A stretch of 64,000 nt of DNA. Origin: Candidatus Nitrososphaera gargensis Ga9.2 (GTDB taxonomy: Archaea > Thermoproteota > Nitrososphaeria > Nitrososphaerales > Nitrososphaeraceae). The position numbers and the translations under genes were made by a program. The stretch covers positions 1,860,001 to 1,924,000 of the forward strand of contig NC_018719.1 of NCBI RefSeq assembly GCF_000303155.1. The letters run 5' to 3'. Below the pieces are notes generated by a model, which had not been told where the DNA came from, searched no databases, and saw only the letters and a list, made by a program, of their open reading frames with translations. Positions 55,947 through 64,000 of the stretch are shown here, piece after piece; the first letter of the stretch is position 1; the number at the start of each line of letters is the position of its first letter.

Positions 55947-57731
55947 ATGACAAAGATAAACTGCAAAGGATGCAGAGGTCTCAGCACGGTAATTGGGGCT
56001 GTATTCATGATACTCATCACTCTAGGGGCCCTGAACGTTGTGCTGTGGACCATGCAGCAGCAGGACAGGGTCACTCAATCGATCATTGAAAAATCAAGCT
56101 CGGAACTTAACAGGCTCAACGAAGAGATCGACATTACCGACGTAAGGGTGACTAGCAACAAGAAGCTGAACATGACAGTCGCCAATACCGGCGGCGCAGC
56201 CGCAACGATCAAGTCGATTTATATTGTTAATGAAACATCAAAGGAGCAGTTCAGGTACGACCTCAACAAAGTTGTCGATGGAAGAAAATCTGTTAACATT
56301 GGCAATGAGTTGCCCTTGTCTATCAAGAACAATACCAAATATTCTATCAGAGTTGTCACTGAATCAGGAAATACTGCGACGACCAACTTGACGCCGATTT
56401 CTTCTGTAGCGCTGCCGATGGCACTCTATGTCATCCCACCAACATTCACACCGGGAGAGAATGTTACGGTGCTCTATACAGTGACGAATAACTTGACTGA
56501 TTCGCAGTTGACTGGACCTGTCAAGCTGAATCTGACCTATACTGTTGACTGCAGCCCTCTAGGAAGCGCAAGCTGTAATGTAATAAAACATGTGCAGCCG
56601 CCATCAAATATTACAACAATAGCAAAAGGCAGTACAGCGCTATTCAAGTGGATCTTTGAAGTGCAGATACCGGATGAAAAGTATATCAACTTTAACGCTT
56701 CCTTGGCTAATGCAAAGCAGGGCAATTGGGTTCGTGAAAGGGCGTATTCAAAACTGATCGAGGAATCCCAAATATCAGCTTCCACGACACAAGTGATTTA
56801 CACATCCTTGGTGCAAAAGCCAGAGATATTCCTGATCCTTCCAAGTCCATTTGGCGAGAACACAGAAAAAGGATTGTGGGGCGTGGTTGTTTCAAATCCA
56901 ACAAAAGTCCCCATGACGGTTTCTAGGATTGTGATAAATGCCTACACCTCAAAGCCCGCTCAAGGAGGTGTTAATTCTTTCATTATAAAAAGTGGCAATA
57001 ATTGTGAAACCGCAATTTATCCAGGTACGGGCGACTCTCCACAGTGGACTTGTCCGCATGAGAATATGATTCAATGGAAAAATACTGCAAGTCCCGAGAT
57101 AGTAGATCCGTTAAGCTCTAAATCATTTCTGGCAAGGGTACAATCGGATGATCCTACAGAAGAACCTGCATTTATGGTATCTGTTACAGTCTTTACTAAT
57201 ATGGGACAATTTACAAAGACTGGCTACTCTTCAGGCGCAGCCGCCAGTACCAATGCTATTGCGAACGTATTCATGTCTAAAACAGGTAGTGCTTCGAATG
57301 CCTATCAAGATGGCAACATCCTCACACACATAAACGGCATTGCATCAGGATCGACTATAAGAGTAAACATGACGGTGGTTGATTTTGATAAGGCAGGTGA
57401 CAAGTACATAAAATCCGGAACAAAACTAATTATCAATGTGCCAACAGATTTTACAGATGTCGTGGTTATAACCCCGCTATCGGGTTTTAGCTCAGCAATT
57501 GTCACACCATATGATGATGGTTCGACTCAGATCGTCGCAGAGTTATCAGAACACGTAGGGAACGATAATAACGCTGTTGAAGCCAAGGTGCTGTCTTTCA
57601 CCGCGAAAGTTCCTATAGTAACTTCTAAGAAGGTTTACATAATGTATGCATTGCTTGATGGTCAATCTAATCCAAATGATTTTTCAGTGGGCGCCCTTGC
57701 AGAGATGCCTTTACAGGTAACGCCCAGCTAG
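55947..57731 (+). CDS. large pilin-like exported protein
   Basis: 594 residues from ATG 55947, with GGAG 9 bases upstream. Same class III head as the gene before it: CKGCRG, then LSTVIGAVFMILITLGALNVVLW. After that come a coil (SSSELNRLNEEIDITDVRV) and several beta domains with many threonines and asparagines, many in N-x-S/T sites for glycosylation. It is far longer than a normal pilin, so it may be a tip or minor pilin that acts as an adhesin. No pilus ATPase or platform gene is in the window. Confidence 0.75.
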   Translation: MTKINCKGCRGLSTVIGAVFMILITLGALNVVLWTMQQQDRVTQSIIEKSSSELNRLNEEIDITDVRVTSNKKLNMTVANTGGAAATIKSIYIVNETSKEQFRYDLNKVVDGRKSVNIGNELPLSIKNNTKYSIRVVTESGNTATTNLTPISSVALPMALYVIPPTFTPGENVTVLYTVTNNLTDSQLTGPVKLNLTYTVDCSPLGSASCNVIKHVQPPSNITTIAKGSTALFKWIFEVQIPDEKYINFNASLANAKQGNWVRERAYSKLIEESQISASTTQVIYTSLVQKPEIFLILPSPFGENTEKGLWGVVVSNPTKVPMTVSRIVINAYTSKPAQGGVNSFIIKSGNNCETAIYPGTGDSPQWTCPHENMIQWKNTASPEIVDPLSSKSFLARVQSDDPTEEPAFMVSVTVFTNMGQFTKTGYSSGAAASTNAIANVFMSKTGSASNAYQDGNILTHINGIASGSTIRVNMTVVDFDKAGDKYIKSGTKLIINVPTDFTDVVVITPLSGFSSAIVTPYDDGSTQIVAELSEHVGNDNNAVEAKVLSFTAKVPIVTSKKVYIMYALLDGQSNPNDFSVGALAEMPLQVTPS

Positions 57732-57901
57732 CTTCCGTCTACATCATACCTCATGCCACCAAGTAGATAAAAAGACAATATGACACTAACTTCATCCATT
57801 CATTAAGATTAACAAAAGAGAAAGTTTAGGTTCCTTTTACAAGGATGGTCTGCCAAGTCGGTTGATGGAGTATTTTAAGAACTATTCGTCATAAGTAATG
57901 G

Positions 57902-59099
57902 TTGGAAGTTCGGAAAACGGTAACATGCCGTCTTTTTCAGTTGACAAAAAGAAAACTAGCATTACTTGATGAAGTGTACGCTGTATGGCAGGATATGATC
58001 AAGAAGAGGAAGCCATATGCAGAGAACCGCAAGATGCATCCAGAAATATACTCGATGTATGCTGCCATGGCATCAAGAGCAGAGCCAAACGACCCTCTTT
58101 ATCTAAATGAACAAGCATTCAGCATAGTTAAAACGAATAACAAGTTTGCAAAGTATTTTCTGGACATCAGGATTGCAAAGGGAGTCAGGATTTACTGCCC
58201 GCTACGAACCAAGCATGACATCAATGGCAAGTTTAATGACTCCAAGCTCGTCAAGCGCGATGAGCATTACGAACTTCATCTCTCTATCTCGAAAGAAATT
58301 GGGATTAACGCTCATCCCTCTGCCATACTCGCTGTGGATATGGGCGAGAGGAACATTGCGACTGCTGTGCTGCTCGTCAGTGATCCTCGTTCTGCCAAAA
58401 TTCCAACCAAAGTAGGTAGACCCATGTTCATGAGCAGAAAGGTTAGAGGCTTGAGACGGCACTATGCGTACCTTCGCAGAGTGCTTGGACAAAAGAAACT
58501 GCTCCACATGATCAAACGGATAAAGGATACTGAAAAGCGCAAGGCAAATGACATGCTACATAAAATCAGTAGAGCTCGTCAACATCGCAAAGCAGAACAA
58601 TGCTTTGATACTACTTGGCGACCTGTCTGGAATACGAGATAGGTCAAGAGGTAGAAGGATGAACAGGATAGTTGCAAACATGCCATTTTATAGGCTGGCG
58701 CAGTACATCACGTACAAGGCCAGCTGGGAAGACATCCCAGTGATTACGACAAAGGAATGGTACAGCAGCAAGATATGTCACAAATGCGGCAGTGACAATA
58801 CAAGCAGACCACATCAAGGGCTGTTTGTGTGTCATGATTGCGGCTACTCTTGCAACGCTGACTACAACGGAGCAGTCAATCTTGGAAATAGGTTGGCAGA
58901 GCATGTCTTTGCCAACGGCGTGATCGGATTCTCTGCGCTAGAGCAGGACGACTTTTTGGATTCCGCAAGTCAACCTAAGACTTGGCAGAACCTACAAGGA
59001 TTCCCTTTATTTCCTGATTGTCGAGCAGCGCATCGATCAGTTTCTGTTGCTCTTCTTCTGGAAGCTCGTTTGACATTTCGAGTGAGTCGATTGCCCTGA
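57902..59099 (+). pseudogene. tnpB: TnpB (IS200/IS605-type RNA-guided nuclease), frameshifted
   Basis: Starts at TTG 57902. Residues 1-222 lead through RuvC-I (D146 in LAVDMGERNIATAVLL). One extra A (58571) then shifts the frame; from there reading continues as ELVNIAKQNNALILLGDLSGI, zinc finger CHKCG...CHDCGY and RuvC-III aspartate (codon 58860-62, in CNADYNG). The RuvC-II site has glycine (58617-19) where most TnpB have glutamate, but a glutamate precedes the zinc finger (58755-57). No tnpA is present. The frame runs on into the neighbouring gene, so its 3' end may be lost. Confidence 0.85.
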
Positions 59100-59376
59100 G
59101 CTTCCAGTAGCTGGTAAGAGCATGCTCTACGGTCGTTTGAGCGTCAAAAACAACTTTGCCAAAGGCAGTGAGAAGGTACTTGCCGCTCTTTTTCCTAACA
59201 AGTCCTGCCTTTGTCATCCTAGACAGCCTCGAATAGTATTGCTTGCGCGTGAGCTTTGTCTTGCTCTTCAGGCTTTCGCTGTCAATTGTTCCTTGGGCAA
59301 TGGTCTTGAAAAGTTCCAATGATTTGTCATCGGCAATAGTCCTAAGGACTGTCGCCGGCGTCTGCGCCTTAGCCAT
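58975..59376 (-). CDS. winged-helix transcriptional regulator
   Basis: 133 residues. Winged helix at about 10-75 (LKSKTKLTRKQYYSRLSRMTKAGLVRKKSGKYLL) and a helical end (LTSYWKLRAIDSLEM, EEEQQKLIDALLD). Closely similar in plan to the N-terminal 130 residues of the regulator at 60859. Overlaps the tnpB remnant by 125 bases on the opposite strand. It lies 115 bases downstream of ubiA on the same strand. Confidence 0.8.
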   Translation of the reverse strand: MAKAQTPATVLRTIADDKSLELFKTIAQGTIDSESLKSKTKLTRKQYYSRLSRMTKAGLVRKKSGKYLLTAFGKVVFDAQTTVEHALTSYWKLRAIDSLEMSNELPEEEQQKLIDALLDNQEIKGILVGSAKS

Positions 59377-59491
59377 ATTCTATATCGAATGATATTTGCG
59401 TGCTTATTATAGCTTTATTCTCTATCAGGTGGAGATATGCGACAAAAGTCTCCAATAATGGGAACGACTAAGAGTACAAGAACACACTATA

Positions 59492-60478
59492 CTAAATGAA
59501 CAGCAACCCCCCGATTACAAAGCTTGTTTGCAACACCATGTGCAGCGGGAACCATTTCTTGTGTTGTTTGCGCATCAATTCAGCGTCCTGTAGCACTCGC
59601 GATATTTTTGTCATCCTTGCCACTGCAAGCAGCCCCACGACACTAGTAGCTATCGCGGTAGTCATGCTCATGCCATCAGCCGCCAGAGCATAAAGCGTCC
59701 AAGATATGGCAGGCATGCACGCCAAGAGAATTATTAATGTCGTAAGGGTGCTTTTTCCTCCAAGTACAATAGGAATTGTGCGCCTTCCTGCTGCCCTGTC
59801 TCCCTTGACATCACCTAGATCGTTGACTATAGAGCCAACAAATATCATGATCCCAAATATTGCCATAGCGTGGATTGGCACGATAGGCTCGCTGAATGCC
59901 AGCTCTGTCCCATAGCTTGAAGTGATTCCAAGGAGCACGCAGAGCATGTAGAATATGGCAATCGTCAGGTTCTTGATGACAAACCTTTTCATCAGAGCGA
60001 CTTTCGGTGCAGAATATAGGATGCCAATAAGCAACATCGGCGCTACTAGCATAATGCTGGTCAGATTGGATGTACTTGCGGCTAGCACGACTCCTGTTCC
60101 ATTTGTGAGCACTATGAAGGTCCAGACCTGGCGTCTTGAAACCTTGCCAGAAGGTATTGGCCGACTTTTTGCATTGGTTCTGTCAAGATCTGCATCGACA
60201 AGATCGTTCAGTATATACATTCCTACGGCCACAAGTAGTGAGATAAAAGGCAGTGGGAGGACCCCACGAATCGCCTCCAAGATTTCTGTCTCGGAACCTA
60301 TCGCACCAATAACACCGGGTACGCAAAATATGCCAGCCAAAGTTGCAAGGGAGTAGAGGAGACCAAACTTTCTGCGGGAATTAAAGAGGATCAGCTGGGA
60401 ACGTACAAAAGAAGCTTTGACTTGCGAATTGATATTTTCCTGCGGTTGTTGTTGTCCTCCTTCTATTATTGCGGTCAT
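59492..60478 (-). CDS. ubiA: UbiA family prenyltransferase
   Basis: 328 residues, about eight or nine membrane segments. Both aspartate motifs bind the prenyl diphosphate: NDLVDADLDRTNAKSRPIPSG and NDLGDVKGDRAAGRRTIPIVLG. In archaea this family makes digeranylgeranylglyceryl phosphate, the second ether bond of membrane lipids, or prenylates quinones. The paralogue type cannot be settled here. It lies between two related regulators. Confidence 0.93.
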   Translation of the reverse strand: MTAIIEGGQQQPQENINSQVKASFVRSQLILFNSRRKFGLLYSLATLAGIFCVPGVIGAIGSETEILEAIRGVLPLPFISLLVAVGMYILNDLVDADLDRTNAKSRPIPSGKVSRRQVWTFIVLTNGTGVVLAASTSNLTSIMLVAPMLLIGILYSAPKVALMKRFVIKNLTIAIFYMLCVLLGITSSYGTELAFSEPIVPIHAMAIFGIMIFVGSIVNDLGDVKGDRAAGRRTIPIVLGGKSTLTTLIILLACMPAISWTLYALAADGMSMTTAIATSVVGLLAVARMTKISRVLQDAELMRKQHKKWFPLHMVLQTSFVIGGLLFI

Positions 60479-60858
60479 AGCATTCCAAGGATGCTTGCCA
60501 TCTTTTTTGCATAGAGTTTCTTATGGAGGAAAGTTCTGACATTTATTGTCTGTTTTTCCACAATATTATAGCTGGGCTTCCTAGCTACGAAGATAGTTTT
60601 CATAAGAAATAACGCGACTAAGCAGCTAAAGCTTATTGCAGGGCTAGGCCGTCAATTGCTGTATTCTTACGGTCAGCATATAGCTCTCCGCCTAGAACTA
60701 TGATAGTTACCCATGCCAAATATTTGTAGAAATAACATATTTCATCATAATTATTCTATTTTTTCCCTTAAAGATATCAAATGGATGTCCTTACTAAGAA
60801 ACAATTTATTCTCCATAACTGGAAACTTATTAAAACTTAAATATCTCAGAGGCGACTC
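60479..60858. other. A/T-rich intergenic stretch
   Basis: 380 bases between divergent ubiA and the regulator gene. No open frame or clear RNA is visible. The right end holds the box CTTAAATATC (centre about 60839), which serves the gene at 60859. Confidence 0.6.
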
Positions 60859-61764
60859 TTGGATAGATATATGCCAGAGACAGCTACTATAGGAGAGATT
60901 TTTTCTATTTTAGCAGACAGACATTCACTAAATATAATAAAAATGGCATATTCTGGTTTCAGGGCTTCTGCAGAAAGCTACAAAGGCAACCTGAGCAAGA
61001 AACAGTTTTACGTACGATTAAAGCGGCTCCGCGATTTAGGCTTGATTGAGAAACGCGATTCAGTTTATAGGACTACTACGTTTGGCTCCCTAATCTACAA
61101 TGGGCATGTCAAGACGCTTGAAGATATTCTGGCCAACTATTGGAACCTCAAAGCGATCGACGTCTTGAAGTCAAGGCAGGACTTTCCCTTGCAGCAGAAG
61201 GAAAAAGTCATAGATGAAATAATCCGAAACAGCAGCTTGAAGAGCATCGTAAATGGCACACACCTATCAGGGTTCTCTGTCGTCAAAGACTATAACCGGC
61301 TAGTCTTGGAAGTAACAAAATTGCTCGAAAGCGCAAAAAACGAAGTATTCATGGCCACTCGCTACTACGATCCTCATTTCTCAAAGTTAATGTTCCACAA
61401 GATTGCCAACGAGGGCCTAACAATGCATCTGCTAGATGGTCTCCCAGACCAGATCAGCCTTGAAAACAGGCTTAATGCAATACTTCGAGTCCCGCCAAAC
61501 AGGGAAACAGCAGAGATGGTAAACAACATAATCAAGTCCCACAGGTTTGACCTGAGGAAAGCAAACCTATCAGCCAGCTTTATGGTGGTCGATGGCACCA
61601 CAGTCTGCTACGAAACAACTAACTATACCAGCCCAGAGCAGTTTACGCTTGCGGTTTCGCACTATGATGACCCGTACCTTGCACAGCGCTTCATATCATA
61701 CTACCATATGCTGGCAAAAGACGCCAAGGTTCCACAGCTTTTAGCAAGCGTTCGCGAAAAATAA
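60859..61764 (+). CDS. winged-helix regulator with C-terminal FilR1-like domain
   Basis: 301 residues from TTG 60859 (ATG 60871 also possible; the promoter box suggests RNA start at about 60865). N-terminal winged helix (NLSKKQFYVRLKRLRDLGLIEKRDSVYRTT) and helices, then from about residue 140 an alpha/beta sensor-like domain (EVTKLLESAKNEVFMATRYYDPHFSKLMF ... LSASFMVVDGTTVCYETTNY). The layout resembles methanogen FilR1-type regulators with a phospholipase-D-like sensor domain. The ligand is unknown. Confidence 0.8.
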   Translation: MDRYMPETATIGEIFSILADRHSLNIIKMAYSGFRASAESYKGNLSKKQFYVRLKRLRDLGLIEKRDSVYRTTTFGSLIYNGHVKTLEDILANYWNLKAIDVLKSRQDFPLQQKEKVIDEIIRNSSLKSIVNGTHLSGFSVVKDYNRLVLEVTKLLESAKNEVFMATRYYDPHFSKLMFHKIANEGLTMHLLDGLPDQISLENRLNAILRVPPNRETAEMVNNIIKSHRFDLRKANLSASFMVVDGTTVCYETTNYTSPEQFTLAVSHYDDPYLAQRFISYYHMLAKDAKVPQLLASVREK

Positions 61765-61771
61765 AATTGTA

Positions 61772-62647
61772 TTATTTTCTGCCATCCAAGGATCTCATCC
61801 ACGTTACCAGTGATGAGATGAATTTCATTCTGGATTCTTCTGTGTAAGTCGAGGATTGAATATAGAACATTGCATCATAGAACCAGTGATCGCAGTCAAA
61901 TATCTCGATATTCTTTCTTTTTGTGCGCAAGAGTTTGAAGAATTCTTCAGAGACCTGAAGATACACGTTCCTATCTTCTTTTCCATGCAAAAGCAGCACC
62001 GGCAGATCGCCGACATCTGATAGCTCTGCCAGCTTGTTGTTCTTTACGGTAATTACATCTACAAGGTATCTGTATGAATATCGGAAATTTATTATCGGAT
62101 CCTTCATCATCCATGCAACCCTGTCGCCGCCGATCCTGACATAAGTGGGAAAAGCCTTTGTGATGTCAAGACGCTTGCTCGGGACAAATATCCTGCCAAG
62201 GAGCAATAACAAAGACTGGATTGTATTGGGCTCTGCGTCAAATCTTCTTTTCATATTGCGGACCCGAATGTACGGGCAGAGCAGGATCAACCCGTCGATG
62301 GAACTCTTGAACAGGTGTGCATACCACAGCGCAAAAGTGCTGCCCATGCTGTGAGCTAGCAAGAACACCCTTGACGATCTTTTTTTCAGATCTCTAACTA
62401 TCTGATCTATGGACTTTATGCACATATCAAAATCAAGGTCGCCCTTTTCGCCATCAGACCTGCCGTGACCCGGCAGATCCATGCTGGCAACATTGTATCC
62501 GGCCTCTGACAGTTTGATGCCAATGTATGTAAAGATCCGGGCATCGCAGCAAAGTCCGTGTATGCATAATACAGTATCATTTTTGGGCTCCTTTGAAAGA
62601 GTTTCAATGACGTTTATCTTGCCGCTTGCCGTCTCATAGAAGGTCAC
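61772..62647 (-). CDS. alpha/beta hydrolase (monoacylglycerol-lipase-like)
   Basis: 291 residues. Oxyanion loop CIHGLCCDARIF; nucleophile serine in LLAHSMGSTFAL; acid in LLHGKEDRNV; histidine in FDCDHWFYDAM. These are the catalytic triad and loop of monoacylglycerol-lipase-like hydrolases. No signal peptide. Tail to tail with the regulator gene after 7 bases. The substrate is probably a lipid ester, but this is inferred only from the fold. Confidence 0.88.
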   Translation of the reverse strand: MTFYETASGKINVIETLSKEPKNDTVLCIHGLCCDARIFTYIGIKLSEAGYNVASMDLPGHGRSDGEKGDLDFDMCIKSIDQIVRDLKKRSSRVFLLAHSMGSTFALWYAHLFKSSIDGLILLCPYIRVRNMKRRFDAEPNTIQSLLLLLGRIFVPSKRLDITKAFPTYVRIGGDRVAWMMKDPIINFRYSYRYLVDVITVKNNKLAELSDVGDLPVLLLHGKEDRNVYLQVSEEFFKLLRTKRKNIEIFDCDHWFYDAMFYIQSSTYTEESRMKFISSLVTWMRSLDGRK

Positions 62648-62751
62648 AAACTATGCACCCTAGTGCTTGCACAACTCGGAAGTTCAAATAGGTTTCTGCA
62701 TTGAGGTTTTTCTGCCACGCTGTGACTGTCAAGATTGTCAGTGGCAGACAG

Positions 62752-63561
62752 CTATTTTCTTTTTCTTCCAACTGCGCTAAATAGCCTCGCGTATGTCACA
62801 AAACTTCCTTTTTTCTTTGCAAGCTCTTTCAAACCTTTGTACATGTTTGCAAACTCTCGCTCGCTTTGTAGCCCATGCTTTAAGATCCGCGGCTTCAAGC
62901 TATCTGCAAGTTGCCATCCAAGGGAGCTGTACGGCTCGCAACCCATCAAGATGCAAGGCGAATAGCACTCTATGGTTGTATCAAGGGACTCATCCATCAG
63001 AAGTTTGTACAATTTTCTTCCTGCCAGAGGATCCGCACCAGTCTTTTTGATCAGCGCAACATAGACCTCTCTGAGACTATTGAAGGCCTTGTTCTCAGGA
63101 TACGATAACCAGGAGCCTGGCGCGTGGTCCAGCTCTTGGATTATTATCGCTCCCCCTCTTTTTGCCAGCTGGATCATGGAACGCACCGCCTTCTTCGTAT
63201 CGTTCAGATGGTGAAAGACAAACCTAGAATAGACGATATCAAACCTCTCTTTTCCATCAAGCCTGCTTTCGCAAATATTGTCATGTACAAACTCCATGTT
63301 GTGTTGGGGACTGACCGTCCGGCAGTACTGAAGGTATCTATCGTCCATGTCCACGCCTAGCACACGCCCTGCCACGCCTACCATTTCAGCCATCAATCTG
63401 CTGACAGAACCCGAGCCACAGCCAATATCAGCGCAGCTCATACCCTTCTTCAACCCGGCAGCCAAAAGCGTCTGTCTTGTCAGAGGCTCGAAGAGTTTTG
63501 CCTGTGTTTCAAGCCTTTTTATCTCGCGGTCATGATCGCCCAAGATATAACTTTCTGTCAC
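62752..63561 (-). CDS. SAM-dependent methyltransferase
   Basis: 269 residues. Motif I CADIGCGSGSVSRLMAEM, strand-2 acid VLGVDMDDRYLQYC, motif IV FDIVYSRFVFHHL. The C-terminal part is helical (FNSLREVYVALIKKTGAD). This resembles the UbiE-like small-molecule methyltransferases; the acceptor is unknown. It lies 104 bases upstream of the hydrolase on the same strand and may be cotranscribed with it. Confidence 0.88.
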   Translation of the reverse strand: MTESYILGDHDREIKRLETQAKLFEPLTRQTLLAAGLKKGMSCADIGCGSGSVSRLMAEMVGVAGRVLGVDMDDRYLQYCRTVSPQHNMEFVHDNICESRLDGKERFDIVYSRFVFHHLNDTKKAVRSMIQLAKRGGAIIIQELDHAPGSWLSYPENKAFNSLREVYVALIKKTGADPLAGRKLYKLLMDESLDTTIECYSPCILMGCEPYSSLGWQLADSLKPRILKHGLQSEREFANMYKGLKELAKKKGSFVTYARLFSAVGRKRK

Positions 63562-63835
63562 TGCGCTCCCCCCTACACTTAGGCAAGAAGCTTTAGCCTT
63601 GCCCTCACAGTGGGAAATATTTCGTAGGTTCTCTTAACCTTTTCTCAACTCTCCATGTGTGCCTGCTTCAGGACAACAAGCAGATATAGAGTTAGGCAAA
63701 GCATTGGCGAGCTTTGCTGGGCACCTACAAGCGCAGCAACTTCACAGGAACGTGACACCGGCTGCCTTGGCTTCGACGAAGTCAATATAGCCATATACAG
63801 AACATATAGAAATTGTTCTTAAGATCGTTTTGTAC

Positions 63836-64000
63836 ATGCATTTCGTGACAACCACATTTGCGACAGATTCTTTTAAGGTTGTGAACGTTTCCCCAATTTC
63901 TGATCAGTTCAAGCGCCTTCAGGTGATCTCGTGTGACATCAGCAACGTGGGCAGGAAGTCTTTTAATGTCCTTATTGACGGCATTATCAGCGAAGTAACC
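63836..64000 (+). CDS. hypothetical protein, N-terminal part
   Basis: 55 codons from ATG 63836 are open to the window edge. The start MHFVTTTFATDSFKVVNVSP and the later FNVLIDGIISEV look beta-rich. No family can be named from this piece. An A/T box (AACATATAG) is centred near 63804. Confidence 0.5.
   Translation, partial: MHFVTTTFATDSFKVVNVSPISDQFKRLQVISCDISNVGRKSFNVLIDGIISEVT

Overview
This window reads as chromosomal DNA of an ammonia-oxidising archaeon of the Nitrososphaera type (Nitrososphaerota/Thaumarchaeota). The grounds are archaeal forms of core genes (L13/S9 pair, prefoldin alpha, FtsY, SecE, LeuRS, AlaRS, UbiA- and geranylgeranyl-reductase-type lipid enzymes, CofE), many small zinc-ribbon, C2H2 and winged-helix proteins, a two-domain multicopper oxidase, and a tRNA with two introns. 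The genus is my inference; no rRNA or amo gene is present. Promoters fit the archaeal pattern: a T/A-rich box centred about 26 bases before the start codon, so many transcripts look leaderless, several with TTG or GTG starts.

Layout. 0-19 kb: end of the L13-S9 ribosomal operon, class III nucleotide cyclase, MFS transporter, MscS channel next to a DUF432 gene, nitroreductase, thioredoxin-NHL protein, two-domain multicopper oxidase, threonine ammonia-lyase, HMG-CoA synthase, an anchored surface protein, Fe/Mn superoxide dismutase and a YkgJ-type protein. 19.4-25.1 kb is the accessory-looking part: tRNA-Gln(CUG) with two introns, a winged-helix plus PD-(D/E)XK nuclease-like protein, a ribbon-helix-helix protein, a gene-poor stretch with 18 copies of an 8-bp palindromic motif, then a run of secreted-protein genes, one broken at a C10 tract and one with three identical 114-bp repeats and no ATG/GTG/TTG start. 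25-38 kb: ATP-type PEP carboxykinase, methyltransferase, thiamine-binding protein, cation/proton antiporter, Rieske protein, DUF763, DedA, ornithine carbamoyltransferase, FtsY, prefoldin alpha, FAD reductase. 38-45.5 kb: a broken gene, LeuRS, AlaRS, thioredoxin, SecE. 46-47 kb is a gene graveyard. 47-55 kb: small zinc proteins, SIMPL protein, LeuC/LeuD, CofE. 55-59 kb: two pilin-like secreted proteins and a frameshifted TnpB. 59-63.6 kb: two related winged-helix regulators around a UbiA prenyltransferase, then a lipase-like hydrolase and a methyltransferase. A partial gene runs off the right edge.

How the genes work together: leuCD, argF and threonine ammonia-lyase serve amino-acid synthesis; HMG-CoA synthase, UbiA and the FAD reductase belong to isoprenoid lipid synthesis; FtsY, SecE and prefoldin handle protein targeting and folding; superoxide dismutase, thioredoxin, the multicopper oxidase and the Rieske protein are redox functions. 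The best candidate for something undescribed is 19.4-25.1 kb, where a DNA-binding gene pair sits beside an unusual palindrome array and a set of fast-changing surface-protein genes.
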